A stretch of DNA of 64,000 nt. Origin: Eledone cirrhosa (lineage: Eukaryota; Mollusca; Cephalopoda; Octopoda; Eledonidae). The stretch lies in assembly GCA_964016885.1 (NCBI GenBank), contig OZ024741.1, positions 411,093,464 through 411,157,463 of the forward strand, in the 5' to 3' direction. How positions within the stretch are numbered: position 1 is the first letter of the stretch; each line of letters opens with the position of its first letter. Made by a program: the position numbers and the translations under genes. Shown in pieces: positions 27,387 through 36,199 of the stretch. The notes below the pieces were generated by a model that saw only the letters and a program-made list of their open reading frames with translations, was not told the origin of the DNA and made no database searches.

Positions 27387-27438
27387 GGCTAAGTAGTCAG
27401 TCTTGTTACTCTGGAGTAACAAGATTCACTATTTAGCC
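27387..27438. repeat. 25-bp-armed hairpin (near-perfect palindrome)
   Basis: The arms are 27,387-27,411 and 27,414-27,438, separated by only 2 bp. The inner ten base pairs are perfect (CTTGTTACTC / GAGTAACAAG), and overall 22 of 25 positions pair. Weaker pairing continues a few bases outward. It is followed within about 12 bp by an (AT)n run at 27,450-27,471. It could be a foldback-type repeat or a transcribed hairpin within the CDC23 intron. I cannot assign a family. Confidence 0.8.
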
Positions 27439-27479
27439 TTAATAAAATGAATATATATATATATATATATTTATTTAGA

Positions 27480-27855
27480 TTTGTTGGTTCACCACTGGAT
27501 AGAACTGGTCATTCCGTATGGTCAATCTCGATGTAATATTATGGAGAGCACTCAACGTAGTGCAGTTCACCCATCTTCGTTTGTGTAGTTGGTGGTGCGA
27601 GTACGGAGTTAATTATTATAAAATAACAGGAGGCTGTACTGGTGTAAATCCTTGAAAGGTTTATTATACTATAATCATTTCAATGACCGGGTTCAGTATG
27701 AATCTGGTGACATCATCAGGTATTCAAAATATAACAAAGGAATATAACAGATAAAATCCATGGGGCTGAAAATTTGAGACAAGAGGACGACCGACTATTT
27801 AGCAGCTTCTACCTCAGTCAGCCGCCCTCGAGTGCTGATTATCAAGTTGATTACA
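27480..27855. other. Probable old dispersed repeat, no gene seen
   Basis: This is intronic sequence between CDC23 exons. It has a repeat-like look, with blocks such as ACCGGGTTCAGTATGAATC next to GACATCATCAGG and AAACCTTTCAAGG on the opposite strand. I associate these with dispersed cephalopod repeats but cannot name them. No stretch resembles a conserved protein. A 61-codon ORF beginning at 27,774 runs into AT-rich microsatellite and is not supported. Confidence 0.4.
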
Positions 27856-28616
27856 CGTACATACATATATGTATACAGACGTACAGTAGTATGTATATAT
27901 ATATATACATACATGCACATACATTCCATTTATCGTTTTCGGTGCGCCCGGCCGATTAACTCACTCGATATGCAAATTAGGCTGCTCAGCCGTTAATATG
28001 CATAAGGAAAGTATATACTTTCAGACGTTCAATCATCTGGCAGGAAGGTATACAGTGCTGACGATAGCTAATAAGCTTGAAACTAGTACATCGTTCCTTT
28101 GTCAGTGTTGAACAAAAGAGCAATGATGGTTGCCGAACACTGTACGGCTTAATTCGGGATGTTTGTTTACAAACAAACCGAGCATTATAATAATCCTCAT
28201 CATCATCGTTTAACGTTCATCTTCCACGCTTGCATGGGTTTGGACGGGGGTTTTCCCACTTGAGGCAAGAGTGGTTGTCTTGCTCGCATAGGACTGTCTG
28301 GTGGGTTTTCTACAGTTGGATGCCCTTCCTAACACCAACCACATTTACAGTGTGGGACTGGGAGGTTTTTACCGTGTTACCTACACGGCCACATTACAGC
28401 GTGGACTGTGTGTATTTTTGTTGTGACACCTACACGACCTCATTTGTTTTGGACTAGATGTTGTGGTACCAACATAACTTCACATTGAAGGGGGCGGTGT
28501 GGATGGGGTGGGGTAGTGGGACGGATGTTCGGTAAACCCATACGTACATATATGTGTGCATGTATGTATATATATATACATACTACTGTACGTCTGTATA
28601 CATATATGTATGTACG
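27856..28616. repeat. 65-bp inverted-repeat pair enclosing about 630 bp
   Basis: The left arm is 27,856-27,920 and the right arm is about 28,553-28,616. Read inward, both start CGTACATACATATATGTATA, continue CAGACGTACAGTAGTATG, then a (TA)n run and CATACATGCACA. They differ only by one TA unit in the run, apart from the inner ends. The interior holds about 270 bp of unassigned sequence (with an 18-bp palindrome GTTTGTTTACAAACAAAC at 28,161-28,178) and then dispersed repeat copy 2. The arrangement resembles the terminal inverted repeats of a non-autonomous DNA transposon or a foldback element. No transposase is present. Confidence 0.7.
28195..28530 (-). mobile_element. Dispersed (GAT)n-tailed repeat, copy 2
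   Basis: This copy runs in opposite orientation to the copy at 35,100-35,455 and matches it along its whole length. It opens with CATCATCATCG, then CTTGCATGGGTTTGGACGGG, TTTTCCCACTTGAGGCAAGA, CATAGGACTGTCTGG, GGATGCCCTTCCTAACACC and TTCACATTGAAGGG. In the middle are two consecutive segments of about 48-50 bp (28,336-28,385 and 28,386-28,434) that are diverged versions of the 48-bp minisatellite unit, including ACAGCGTGGACTGTGTG and GTGACACCTACACGACC. The element is therefore the likely source type for the giant minisatellite. Confidence 0.85.
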
Positions 28617-28871
28617 TATACATACTTATATATATCTGAAATTATATTTATATATATATACACACATAGACAATCATGCCTGCTGTTTAACCAACATTAG
28701 TACAACTCAAGTCTCAATCAAACGGAGTTTCACTTGTGCACTTGCAGGAAGAAGGGTTAAACAGGATATCCTTTAAAATGGGTGGTTTTGTCTCATAGAA
28801 CCAGAGCTGGTTCTGGCCAGGCTGGTATTAAGAGGGGGTTAAAATGTGAAAGTTATAGTTGAAGAACCTAC
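28617..28871. other. Intron sequence 3' of the middle CDC23 exon
   Basis: This is about 255 bp of intron directly following the donor of the exon at 28,872. The left end is TA-rich microsatellite. The rest is ordinary unique-looking sequence with no coding signal. The donor reads GTAGGT at 28,866-28,871 on the minus strand. Confidence 0.6.
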
Positions 28872-29049
28872 TTCGGCTATTGTCATGAGCAATAGCCATT
28901 TGTGCCTGGATGTATGTACAGTCAGCGAAGCCATTGTCAATGAACGACTGGTAGATCTGTAAAGCTTCATCTGTGTGTTGTAGTTCAGAGTACATGTGTG
29001 CAAGGAATAAATGTTTTATCCAGTGGTTTGGTAACGTCAAAGACTGGAG
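28872..29049 (-). CDS. CDC23: CDC23/APC8 exon, TPR region (second exon in window)
   Basis: This 178-nt exon encodes 59 full residues plus the first base of a Ser codon completed at 26,272. Characteristic blocks are LQSLTLPNHWIKHLFLAHMY, SELQHTDEALQIYQSFIDNG and TYIQAQMAIAHDNSR. They parallel the animal CDC23 segment with FFLAHIYTELQ, EEALQKYQNLID and AVAYHNIR, at the same spacing. The alternating aromatic, Gly/Ala and Leu pattern fits paired TPR helices that pack in the APC/C arc lamp scaffold. The acceptor is CTCTCTCAG just before 29,049, with a good pyrimidine tract. The donor is GTAGGT after 28,872. The exon starts in phase 0 and joins the exon ending at 30,728 without a gap. No stop or frameshift is present. 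Confidence 0.93.
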
Positions 29050-29178
29050 CTGAGAGAGAAAGAGGGGAAACAGTTAAAAAAATAAGAAATTCAATAAAAC
29101 ATTTGTAATGAAAAAAAATTAAGGTCTTTTAAGGTTTTAGGAAAAAATATCTAAAATTGGGTTTGTTAATTCAAATAT

Positions 29179-29355
29179 AGCAGTAGTAGTAGTGGTGGTG
29201 GTGGTGGTAGTAGTAGTAGAAGTAGTAGTAGTGGTAGTAGTAGAAGTGGTGGTGGTAGTAGTACTAGAAGTAGTAATAGTAGTGGTGGTAGGTAGTAGTA
29301 GTGGTGGTGGTGGTAGTAGTAGTAGTAGTAGAAGTAGTAGTAGTGGTAGTAGTAC

Positions 29356-29395
<40 letters not shown>

Positions 29396-29476
29396 GGTGG
29401 TAGTAGTAGTAGAAGTAGTAGTAGGGGCAGTAGTAGTAGAAGTAGTAGTAGTGGTAGGTAGTAGTAGTGGTGGTAG

Positions 29477-29517
<41 letters not shown>

Positions 29518-29525
29518 GGTGGTAG

Positions 29526-29556
<31 letters not shown>

Positions 29557-29635
29557 GTAGTAGTAGTGGTAGAAGTGGCGGTGGTAGTAGTAGTAGTAGT
29601 GGTGGTGGTGGTAGTATTAGTAGTGGCGGTGGTAG

Positions 29636-29675
<40 letters not shown>

Positions 29676-29689
29676 AAGTGGTAGTAGTG

Positions 29690-29721
<32 letters not shown>

Positions 29722-29723
29722 AG

Positions 29724-29757
<34 letters not shown>

Positions 29758-30395
29758 AAGTGGTGGTAGGTAGTAGTAGTAGTAGTGGTGGTGGTAGGTA
29801 GTAGCAGTAGTGGTGGTAGTAGTAGTAGAAGTAGTAGTAGTGGTAGTAGTAGAAGTGGCGGTGGTAGTAGTAGTAGTAGTAGTGGTGGTGGTGGTGGTGG
29901 TAGTATTAGTAGTGGCGGTGGTAGGTAGTAGTAGTAGTAGTGGTGGTAGTAGTGGTGGTAGTAGTAGTAGTGGTGGTAGTAGTAGTAGTGGTGGTAGTAG
30001 TAGTGATGGTAGGTAGTAGTAGTAGTAGTGGTGGTAGTAGTGGTGGTAGTAGTAGTAGTGGTGGTAGTAGTGGTGGTAGTAGTAGTAGTGGTGGTAGTAG
30101 TAGTAGTGGTGGTAGTAGTAGTGGTGGTAGGTAGTAGTAGTAGTGGTGGTAGTAGTGGTGGTAGTAGTAGTAGTGGTGGTAGTAGTAGTAGTGGTGGTAA
30201 TAGTAGTGATGGTAGGTAGTAGTAGTAGTAATAGTGGTGGTAGTAGTAGTGGTAGGTAGTAGTAGTAGTGGTGGTAGTAGTAGTAGAAGTAGTAGTAGTA
30301 GTGGTGATAGGTAGTAGTAGTAGTAGTGGTAGTAGTAGTAGTGGTGGTAGTGGCAGGTAGTAGTAGTAGTGGTGGTAGTAGTAGTAGTAATGGTG

Positions 30396-30433
<38 letters not shown>

Positions 30434-30718
30434 GGTGTGGTGGTAGGTAGTAGTAGTAGTAGTGGTAGTAGTAGTGGTGGTGGTGGTAGTAGTAGTGGTG
30501 GTAGTAGTAGTTTTAGTAATGGTGGTAGTAGTAGTGGTGGTGGTGGAAGTAGTAGTAGTAGTGGTGGAGTAGTAGTAGTAGTAGTAGTGATGGTAATAGT
30601 AGTAGTAATAGTGGTAGTGGTGATGGCAGTAGTAGTAGTGATGGTGGTAGTAGTGGAAGTAGTAGTAGTAATATCAGTATTAGTAGTAGTGGTGGAAGTA
30701 GTAGTAGAAGTGATGGTA
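29179..30718. repeat. 1.5-kb (AGT/GGT)n trinucleotide array
   Basis: This is an impure trinucleotide array of AGT and GGT with scattered AAT, GAT and AGA. It is interrupted by GGTAGGTAG steps that shift the triplet phase. A compound block of roughly 90-115 bp recurs between about 29,930 and 30,230. On the CDC23 transcript strand it reads (ACY)n and so is a strand-asymmetric, purine-poor tract. It fills most of the 1,678-bp intron between the first two CDC23 exons of the window. It begins only about 10 nt after the splice junction at 30,728. Confidence 0.95.
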
Positions 30719-30727
30719 ATAACTCAC

Positions 30728-30860
30728 AGTTTCTTTGTCTGGTATCAAGGTGTTAAGTTCCTGCCAAGCTCCCCAATGGAGGGGTTCTTTGTGGACTGAC
30801 TCCAATAAAACATTGGTGGCTTCTTTTAGTAAATCTAATTTCTTGAGAACAACACCATAT
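30728..30860 (-). CDS. CDC23: CDC23/APC8 exon, TPR region (first exon in window)
   Basis: This 133-nt exon contributes one base to a split codon and then 44 residues. It begins YGVVLKKLDLLKEATNVLLE and includes KEPLHWGAWQELNTLIPDKE. The blocks YGVVL.KLDL.KEA and LHWGAW.EL are hallmarks of animal CDC23. The donor GTGAGT at 30,722-30,727 is canonical. The acceptor is CTATAG at 30,861-30,866 and has no clear pyrimidine tract, because the intron here is the 22-bp AT-rich satellite. If the preceding exon ends in AG, the split codon is Arg. The exon is boxed in by repeats: satellite touches its 5' edge and the trinucleotide array starts about 10 nt past its 3' edge. Preceding exons lie to the right of 64,000, so the upstream intron is at least 33 kb. 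Confidence 0.92.
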
Positions 30861-31706
30861 CTATAGTAATATAATAATATATCTATAGTGATAGTGATAT
30901 AATAATATATCTATAGTGATATAATAATATATCTATAGTGATATAATAATATATCTATAGTGATATAATAATATATCTATAGTAATATAATAATATATCT
31001 ATAGTGATAGTGATATAATAATATATCTATAGTGATATAATAATATATCTATAGTGATATAATAATATATCTATAGTGATATAATAATATATCTATAGTG
31101 ATATAATAATATATCTATAGTGATATAATAATATATCTACAGTGATATAATAATATATCTACAGTGATATAATAATATATCTACAGTGATATAATAATAT
31201 ATCTATAGTGATATAATAATATATCTATAGTGATATAATAATATATCTATAGTGATATAATAATATATCTATAGTGATATAATAATATATCTACAGTGAT
31301 ATAATAATATATCTACAGTGATATAATAATATATCTACAGTGATATAATAATGTATCTATAGTGATATAATAATATATCTACAGTGATATAATAATATAT
31401 CTACAGTGATATAATAATATATCTATAGTGATATAATAATATATCTATAGTGATATAATAATATATCTACAGTGATATAATAATATATCTACAGTGATAT
31501 AATAATATATCTATAGTGATATAATAATATATCTACAGTGATATAATAATATATCTACAGTGATATAATAATATATCTATAGTGATATAATAATATATCT
31601 ATAGTGATATAATAATATATCTATAGTGATATAATATATCTATAGTGATATAATAATATATCTATAGTAATATAATAATATATCTATAGTGATATAATAA
31701 TATATA
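30857..31706. repeat. 22-bp AT-rich satellite, exon-proximal part
   Basis: About 38 units lie between the CDC23 exon and the LINE insertion. The unit is 22 bp: GATATA, ATAA, TATATC, then TATAGT. The inner 16 bp form a hairpin with a six-pair stem and ATAA loop. The exon-proximal unit has TAATATAATAATATATC instead of TGATAT, and a few units carry GATAGTGATAT insertions. CTACAG alternates with CTATAG. Only one 19-bp variant unit is seen here (near 31,630), unlike the rightward part of the array. Confidence 0.95.
30861..30890 (-). promoter_or_regulatory. CDC23 3' splice site made of satellite sequence
   Basis: On the minus strand the intron ends ATATTACTATAG and the exon opens ATATGG. The string CTATAGATAT across the junction is the same string found in nearly every unit of the adjoining satellite. 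The nearest decoy CTATAGATAT lies 22 nt upstream. No long pyrimidine run separates the AG from a branch-point candidate. The junction is placed here because the coding frame and CDC23 similarity stop at this point and it is the AG next to the YGVVL block. Confidence 0.75.
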
Positions 31707-31826
31707 AAATCGCCAACTCGCTATTCTGTTATGGCTGTTTCCTCGGTATAAAGTAACGTTCAAATATTTTTCTCGATTCTTCTCTCCATTCTAATCCATT
31801 AGTCTATTCATTCACCATTCTATATC

Positions 31827-32689
31827 ATGCTTTTCGATATGATGGATGGACTACGGAATTCTGGAGAGTTGAAGAGAGAAAAATCTGGACGCTCAGCGAC
31901 AATGCCAAAGATAAAGACAAATTCACCTCGTGGACGAGAATGTAAGCACTCCTCCTTGTTTCGGCCGAGGATGGCTAACATAACCCACCCCACCCCCGCG
32001 CCCCACCGCTCCCACCCTCCAAACGCAATCCAAAACTTCAGAGTTGGTACCATGAATGTAGGCACCTTAAAGGGCCGCTCTAACGAGGTTGTAGAAATGC
32101 TTGAACGTAAGGAGGTCGATGTTTGTTGTATTCAAGAGACCAGGTGGAGGGGGGCGGGGGGTCTGCTAGATTCATCGTGGGTAAAGAGCGATGCTATAAG
32201 CTTTTCTGGGTGGGAAATGACAATGGGCTGGGTGGAGTAGGAATCATGGTAGCAGAAAAGTGGGCAGATAAGATAATAGACGTAAATAGAGTGAACGACA
32301 GAATAATTAAAATAAGACTTGTCCTCAATAGAACTACGGTGACAGTAATATCTGCGTACGCACCCCAATCCGGACTGCCCGGCGCTATAAAAGACAGATT
32401 CTATGAGACACTGATGCTCACTACCTCCCAAATAACCGACAGTGACTATATAATTATTGCAGGCGACCTAAATGGTCACGTTGGACAACATTGTGATGGC
32501 TATGACGGAATCCATGGAGGCTATGGGTTCGGTACTAGAAATGAGGAAGGCTCCAGAATCCTGGAATTCTGCGACGCAAATAACCTAACTATCTGTAACA
32601 CTAACTTCAAAAAGCGAGACAATCACTTGATCACCTATAGATCGGGAACACACAAGCCAGGTAGATTATATCCTTACCAGAAGACGTGA
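31827..32689 (+). pseudogene. LINE endonuclease region, frameshifted
   Basis: This is the N-terminal part of the LINE polyprotein, with an APE-like endonuclease that nicks target DNA for target-primed reverse transcription. A basic leader of about 70 residues is followed by FRVGTMNVGTLKGRS and then CIQETRWRG, whose Glu codon at 32,136 is a catalytic metal ligand. The frame breaks in the G-rich run 32,144-32,161. It resumes one frame over with GGVGIMVAEKW, ISAYAPQSG and GDLNGHVG (Asp codon 32,465, Asn codon 32,471). The similarity to animal 'craniofacial development protein 2-like' endonucleases is from memory. A second frame break near 32,655-32,660 ends this segment at a stop near 32,689. 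Confidence 0.85.
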
Positions 32690-34460
32690 CAGAGTGTCTG
32701 TTGTAAACACTAAATCCCTCCCCCATGAAGAATGCACCTCCCAACATAGACTGATAATTAGCGACCTCATAGTCAGGACGAGACGTACTAGACAGCAGAA
32801 GAGGACTATCCTCAGGAGAAAAATATGGAAGCTAAAGGACCCCATAGCCAGAAATAAATTTCAAAGCATATTACTTGATGCTTTCGACAGTAAGGAAGAG
32901 CAATTAGAGTCGTATAATATAGAGGAACAGTGGGAATTCCTGAAAGCAAACCTGCTGACGGCGGCAGACAAAGTCTGTGGCTGGAGCAGGCCTGTAGGTA
33001 GGAGGAGAGTAACATGGTGGTGGAACAGTAAGGTGGAGGAGTCAATTAAGGCCAAAAAGCAGGCTTGGAAAGTATGGCGGGACGGGGGAAGTAGAGAAGA
33101 CTATCAAGTGGCCAGGAGGGAAGCTAGGAGACAAGTGTACTTCGCAAGAAGGGAAGCAGAGGAAAGAAAGTTCAACCATGTTCTACAACGTGAGGACCAA
33201 AAACGTGAGGTGTTCAGGATTGCTAGGCAATGTGTCAAGGAAAACCGTGATATTGTCGGGGAGAAGTGTGTACTTAATGATGATGGCATACTTGCCATCA
33301 CTGACGCTGATAAGAAGGTAGCTTGGAAGTGTCACTACGAAAGGCTTCTAAATGAGGAGAACAAATGGGAGAAAGACAGTCTCCCCTACATCGACCCAAT
33401 AGAGGGACCAGCAGTGTTAGTCGAAGGTAGTATAATAAGTAAGGCAATCAAAGATATGAAGACGGGTAAGGCGGCTGGGCCTTCGGAAATAGTTGCTGAG
33501 ATGCTGAAAGCCTCTGGAACGGTGGGACACACCATGGTCACCCGGATAGTAAACCAAGTCATACAGAATGGGGTTGTTCCGAAGGACTGGCATAGCAGCA
33601 TCATCATTAACTGTTACAAGAGTAAAGGAGATGCCCTAGATAGGTGTAATTATAGCGGCATTAAATTAATCGACCAGGTCATGAAGGTCACGGAAAAAGT
33701 AATAGCGCAACTAATCAGAGAGAGAATTGATCTAGATGAAATGCATTTCGGGTTTGTGTCAGGCAAAAGTACCACAGACGCTCTTTTCATTGTACGACAA
33801 CTACAGGAGAAGTACCTAGCTAAAAGTAAACCCCTATACTTAGCTTTTGTTGACTTGGAGAAAGCCTTCGACAGAGTCCCCTGTTCCATTATCTGGTGGG
33901 CTCTTAGAAAACTAGGTGTTGACGAATGGCTTGTGAGAGCTATACAAGCCATGTATAAAGAAACAGTGAGCAAGGTTAGAATTAACAACGAATATAGTGA
34001 AGAGTTTAGCGTAAAAGTTGGTGTCCATCAGCGCTCTGTTCTTAGCCCCCTACTATTTATTATTGCCCTTCAGGCTATAACAGAGGAGTTCAAGACCGGC
34101 TGCCCATGGGAACTCCTATACGCAGATGATCTAACGCTCATAGCTGAATCAATGACCGAACTAGAGAAGAAATTCCAAACATGGAAGCACGGCCTAGAAT
34201 CAAAAGGCTTTAAAATTAACCTGGCTAAGACTAAAGTTCTAGTTTGTAGGAAAGAAAATAAGGCGGCAGTCCCATCTGGGAAATGGCCATGCTCAGTGTG
34301 TAGGAAAGGCGTAGGTAGAAACTCCATTTTATGTCCCAAATGCAAAGTATGGGTGGATAAAAGATGTAGTGGGATCACAGGTAAGCTAACTAAGAACATA
34401 GATTTTACATGTGGCCGGTGCTCTGGTGCAATAAGTAGCAGCAAGTGCCCACAATACTAG
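32661..34460 (+). pseudogene. LINE reverse transcriptase and PHD-like finger
   Basis: This is the longest intact part of the LINE. It starts with the tail of the endonuclease (VDYILTRRRDR and SQHRLIISDL). It then carries reverse transcriptase blocks: GKAAGPSEIVAEMLK, FGFVSGKSTTDALF, AFVDLEKAFDRV (motif A, Asp codon 33,852) and YADD at 34,119-34,130 (motif C). The usual QGS of motif B is HQRSVLSPLLF, with Arg at 34,032-34,034 where Gly is expected. After the thumb region a PHD-like finger spans 34,290-34,421 with CSVC, CPKC, C and CGRC. The expected His ligand is Asp (codon 34,356). A TAG at 34,458 ends the frame early. The coding segment has no Met start because the true start is upstream of the frameshift. 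Confidence 0.9.
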
Positions 34461-35071
34461 CTCTTTCAATTGCGCAGAGGGTTCTATAGAAATAGTGGAC
34501 AGCTTCCGTTACCTGGGTGACAAAATCAGCAGTGGGGGAGGGTGCTCTGAAAGTACAGTAGCTAGAGTCAGAACTGGATGGAAAATTCAGAGAGCTTATA
34601 CCACTATTAGCCGCTAAAGGGTTCTCCCTGAAAATGAAAGGCAGGTTATACGATGCCTGCATACGAACATCAATGCTGCATGGCAGTGAGACCTGGGCAT
34701 TGTGTGCAGAGGATATACGCAGACTAGAGAGGAACGAAGCTTGCATGCTCCGCTGGATGTGCAATAGTAATATACGTGAACGGCTCAGCATAAACGAACT
34801 AAAGAAAAAATTAGAAATAAGAGGGATCAGATGTTGTTTACTCGAGAGAAGGCTACGTTGGTATGGTCACGTGATGCGCATGAAAGACGACAGCTGTATA
34901 ACAAAGTGCAGGGCAATAAAGATAGACGGTAGCCACGGAGTAGGCAGACCCAGAAAAACCACGGACGACATGATAAATTCCGAACTCACACGCTTACACC
35001 TCTCCAAGACAATGTCACTGGACCGAGACCTTTGGCGGTACTCAGTAATAGAGAAGACCCGCCTTACCTAA
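34459..35071 (+). pseudogene. LINE C-terminal domain, frameshifted twice
   Basis: The continuation of the LINE protein after the premature TAG is in the next frame: EIVDSFRYLGDKISSGGG. It then shifts frame again near 34,580-34,590, as RELIPLLAAKGFSLKMKGR, and runs to the TAA before 35,072. Typical RTE-type end motifs are LHGSETWALC, RLERNEACMLRWMC, LRWYGHVMRM and VGRPRKTTDD. The DNA continues without visible loss between segments, so the breaks look like small indels and not deletions. Confidence 0.85.
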
Positions 35072-35099
35072 ATACAAAGTAAAACCTACTACAGTCAGT

Positions 35100-35455
35100 A
35101 GGCATCTCTATCAAAACACACCCCCGTCCCACCACCCCCACCACATCCACACCCTTCAATGTGAAGTTATGTTGGCACCACAACATCCAGGCCGAAACAA
35201 ATGAGATCGTGTAGGTGTCACGACAAAAAAACACACAGTCCACGCTGTAATGTGGCCGTGTAGGCAACACGGTAAAAAGCTCCCGGTCCACACTATAAAT
35301 GTAGTTGGTGTTAGGAAGGACATCCAGCCGTAGAAAACCCGCCAGACAGTCCTATGCGAGCAAGACGACCACTCTTGCCTCAAGTGGGAAAACCCCCGTC
35401 CAAACCCATGCAAGCGTGGAACACGGATGCTAAACCTTGATGATGATGATCATCA
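35100..35455 (+). mobile_element. Dispersed (GAT)n-tailed repeat, copy 3, at the LINE 3' end
   Basis: This copy starts about 30-50 bp after the LINE stop codon and runs to GATGATGATGATCATCATC at the satellite junction. It matches the inverted copy at 28,195-28,530 from TTCAATGTGAAG to GCAAGCGTGG. It contains two diverged 48-bp-type segments (CACAGTCCACGCTGTAATGTGG, CGTGTAGGCAACACGG). Because it lies in the same orientation as the LINE and carries the simple-sequence tail at the LINE's expected 3' terminus, it may be the LINE 3' UTR and not a separate nested insertion. Confidence 0.8.
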
Positions 35456-36199
35456 TCTATAGTGATATAATAATATATCTACAGTGATATAATAATATAT
35501 CTATAGTGATATAATATATCTACAGTGATATAATATATCTACAGTGATATAATATATCTATAGTGATATAATAATATATCTATAGTGATATAATAATATA
35601 TCTATAGTGATATAATATATCTATAGTGATATAATAATATATCTATAGTGATATAATATATCTATAGTGATATAATAATATATCTATAGTGATATAATAT
35701 ATCTACAGTGATATAATAATAAATCTATAGTGATATAATAATATATCTATAGTGATATAATAATATATCTACAGTGATATAATAATATATCTATAGTGAT
35801 ATAATAATATATCTATAGTGATATAACAATATATCTATAGTGATATAATATATCTATAGTGATATAACATATATATAGTGAAATAATAATATATCTATAG
35901 TGATGTAATATATCTACATTGATATAATATATCTATAGTGATATAATATATCTATTGTGATATAATAATATATCTACAGTGATATAATATATCTACAGTG
36001 ATATAATAATATATCTACAGTGATATAATAATATATCTATAGTGATATAATAATATATCTATAGTGACATAATAATATATCTATAGTGACATAATAATAT
36101 ATCTATACTGATTTAATAATATATCTACAGTGATATAATAATATATCTATGGCGATATAATAATATATCTACAGTGATATAATAATATATCAATAGTGA

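Larger units (their letters stand above)
31707..35122 (+). mobile_element. RTE-like non-LTR retrotransposon (LINE), dead copy
   Basis: The element interrupts the 22-bp satellite; the satellite stops at about 31,706 and resumes after 35,455. It encodes an AP-type endonuclease, then a reverse transcriptase, a PHD-like zinc finger and a C-terminal domain with LRWYGHVMRM and GRPRKTTDD. That domain order and the C-terminal motif fit the RTE/RTE-X type LINEs common in molluscs. There is no LTR. About 120 bp of leader precede the first long ORF, so the copy looks close to full length. The reading frame is broken at four places. It reads opposite to the CDC23 gene that hosts it. Confidence 0.85.

Noticed and set aside
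27774..28776. Short ORFs at 27,774-27,959, 28,230-28,457 and 28,516-28,776.
   Set aside because: They cross dispersed repeat and TA microsatellite sequence, lie in a CDC23 intron and have no recognisable domain.
29192..30799. Poly-Val/Ser/Gly ORFs.
   Set aside because: They are translations of (AGT/GGT)n. The end of the last one is simply antisense to the CDC23 exon at 30,728-30,860.
31820..34791. Several minus-strand ORFs of 64-128 residues under the LINE.
   Set aside because: They are shadows of the sense reverse transcriptase frame and match no protein that I know.
35064..35413. Minus-strand ORFs of 75 and 85 residues.
   Set aside because: They are read from the dispersed repeat. Similar ORFs appear in the copy at 28,230-28,457 because the repeat is shared, not because a protein is conserved.
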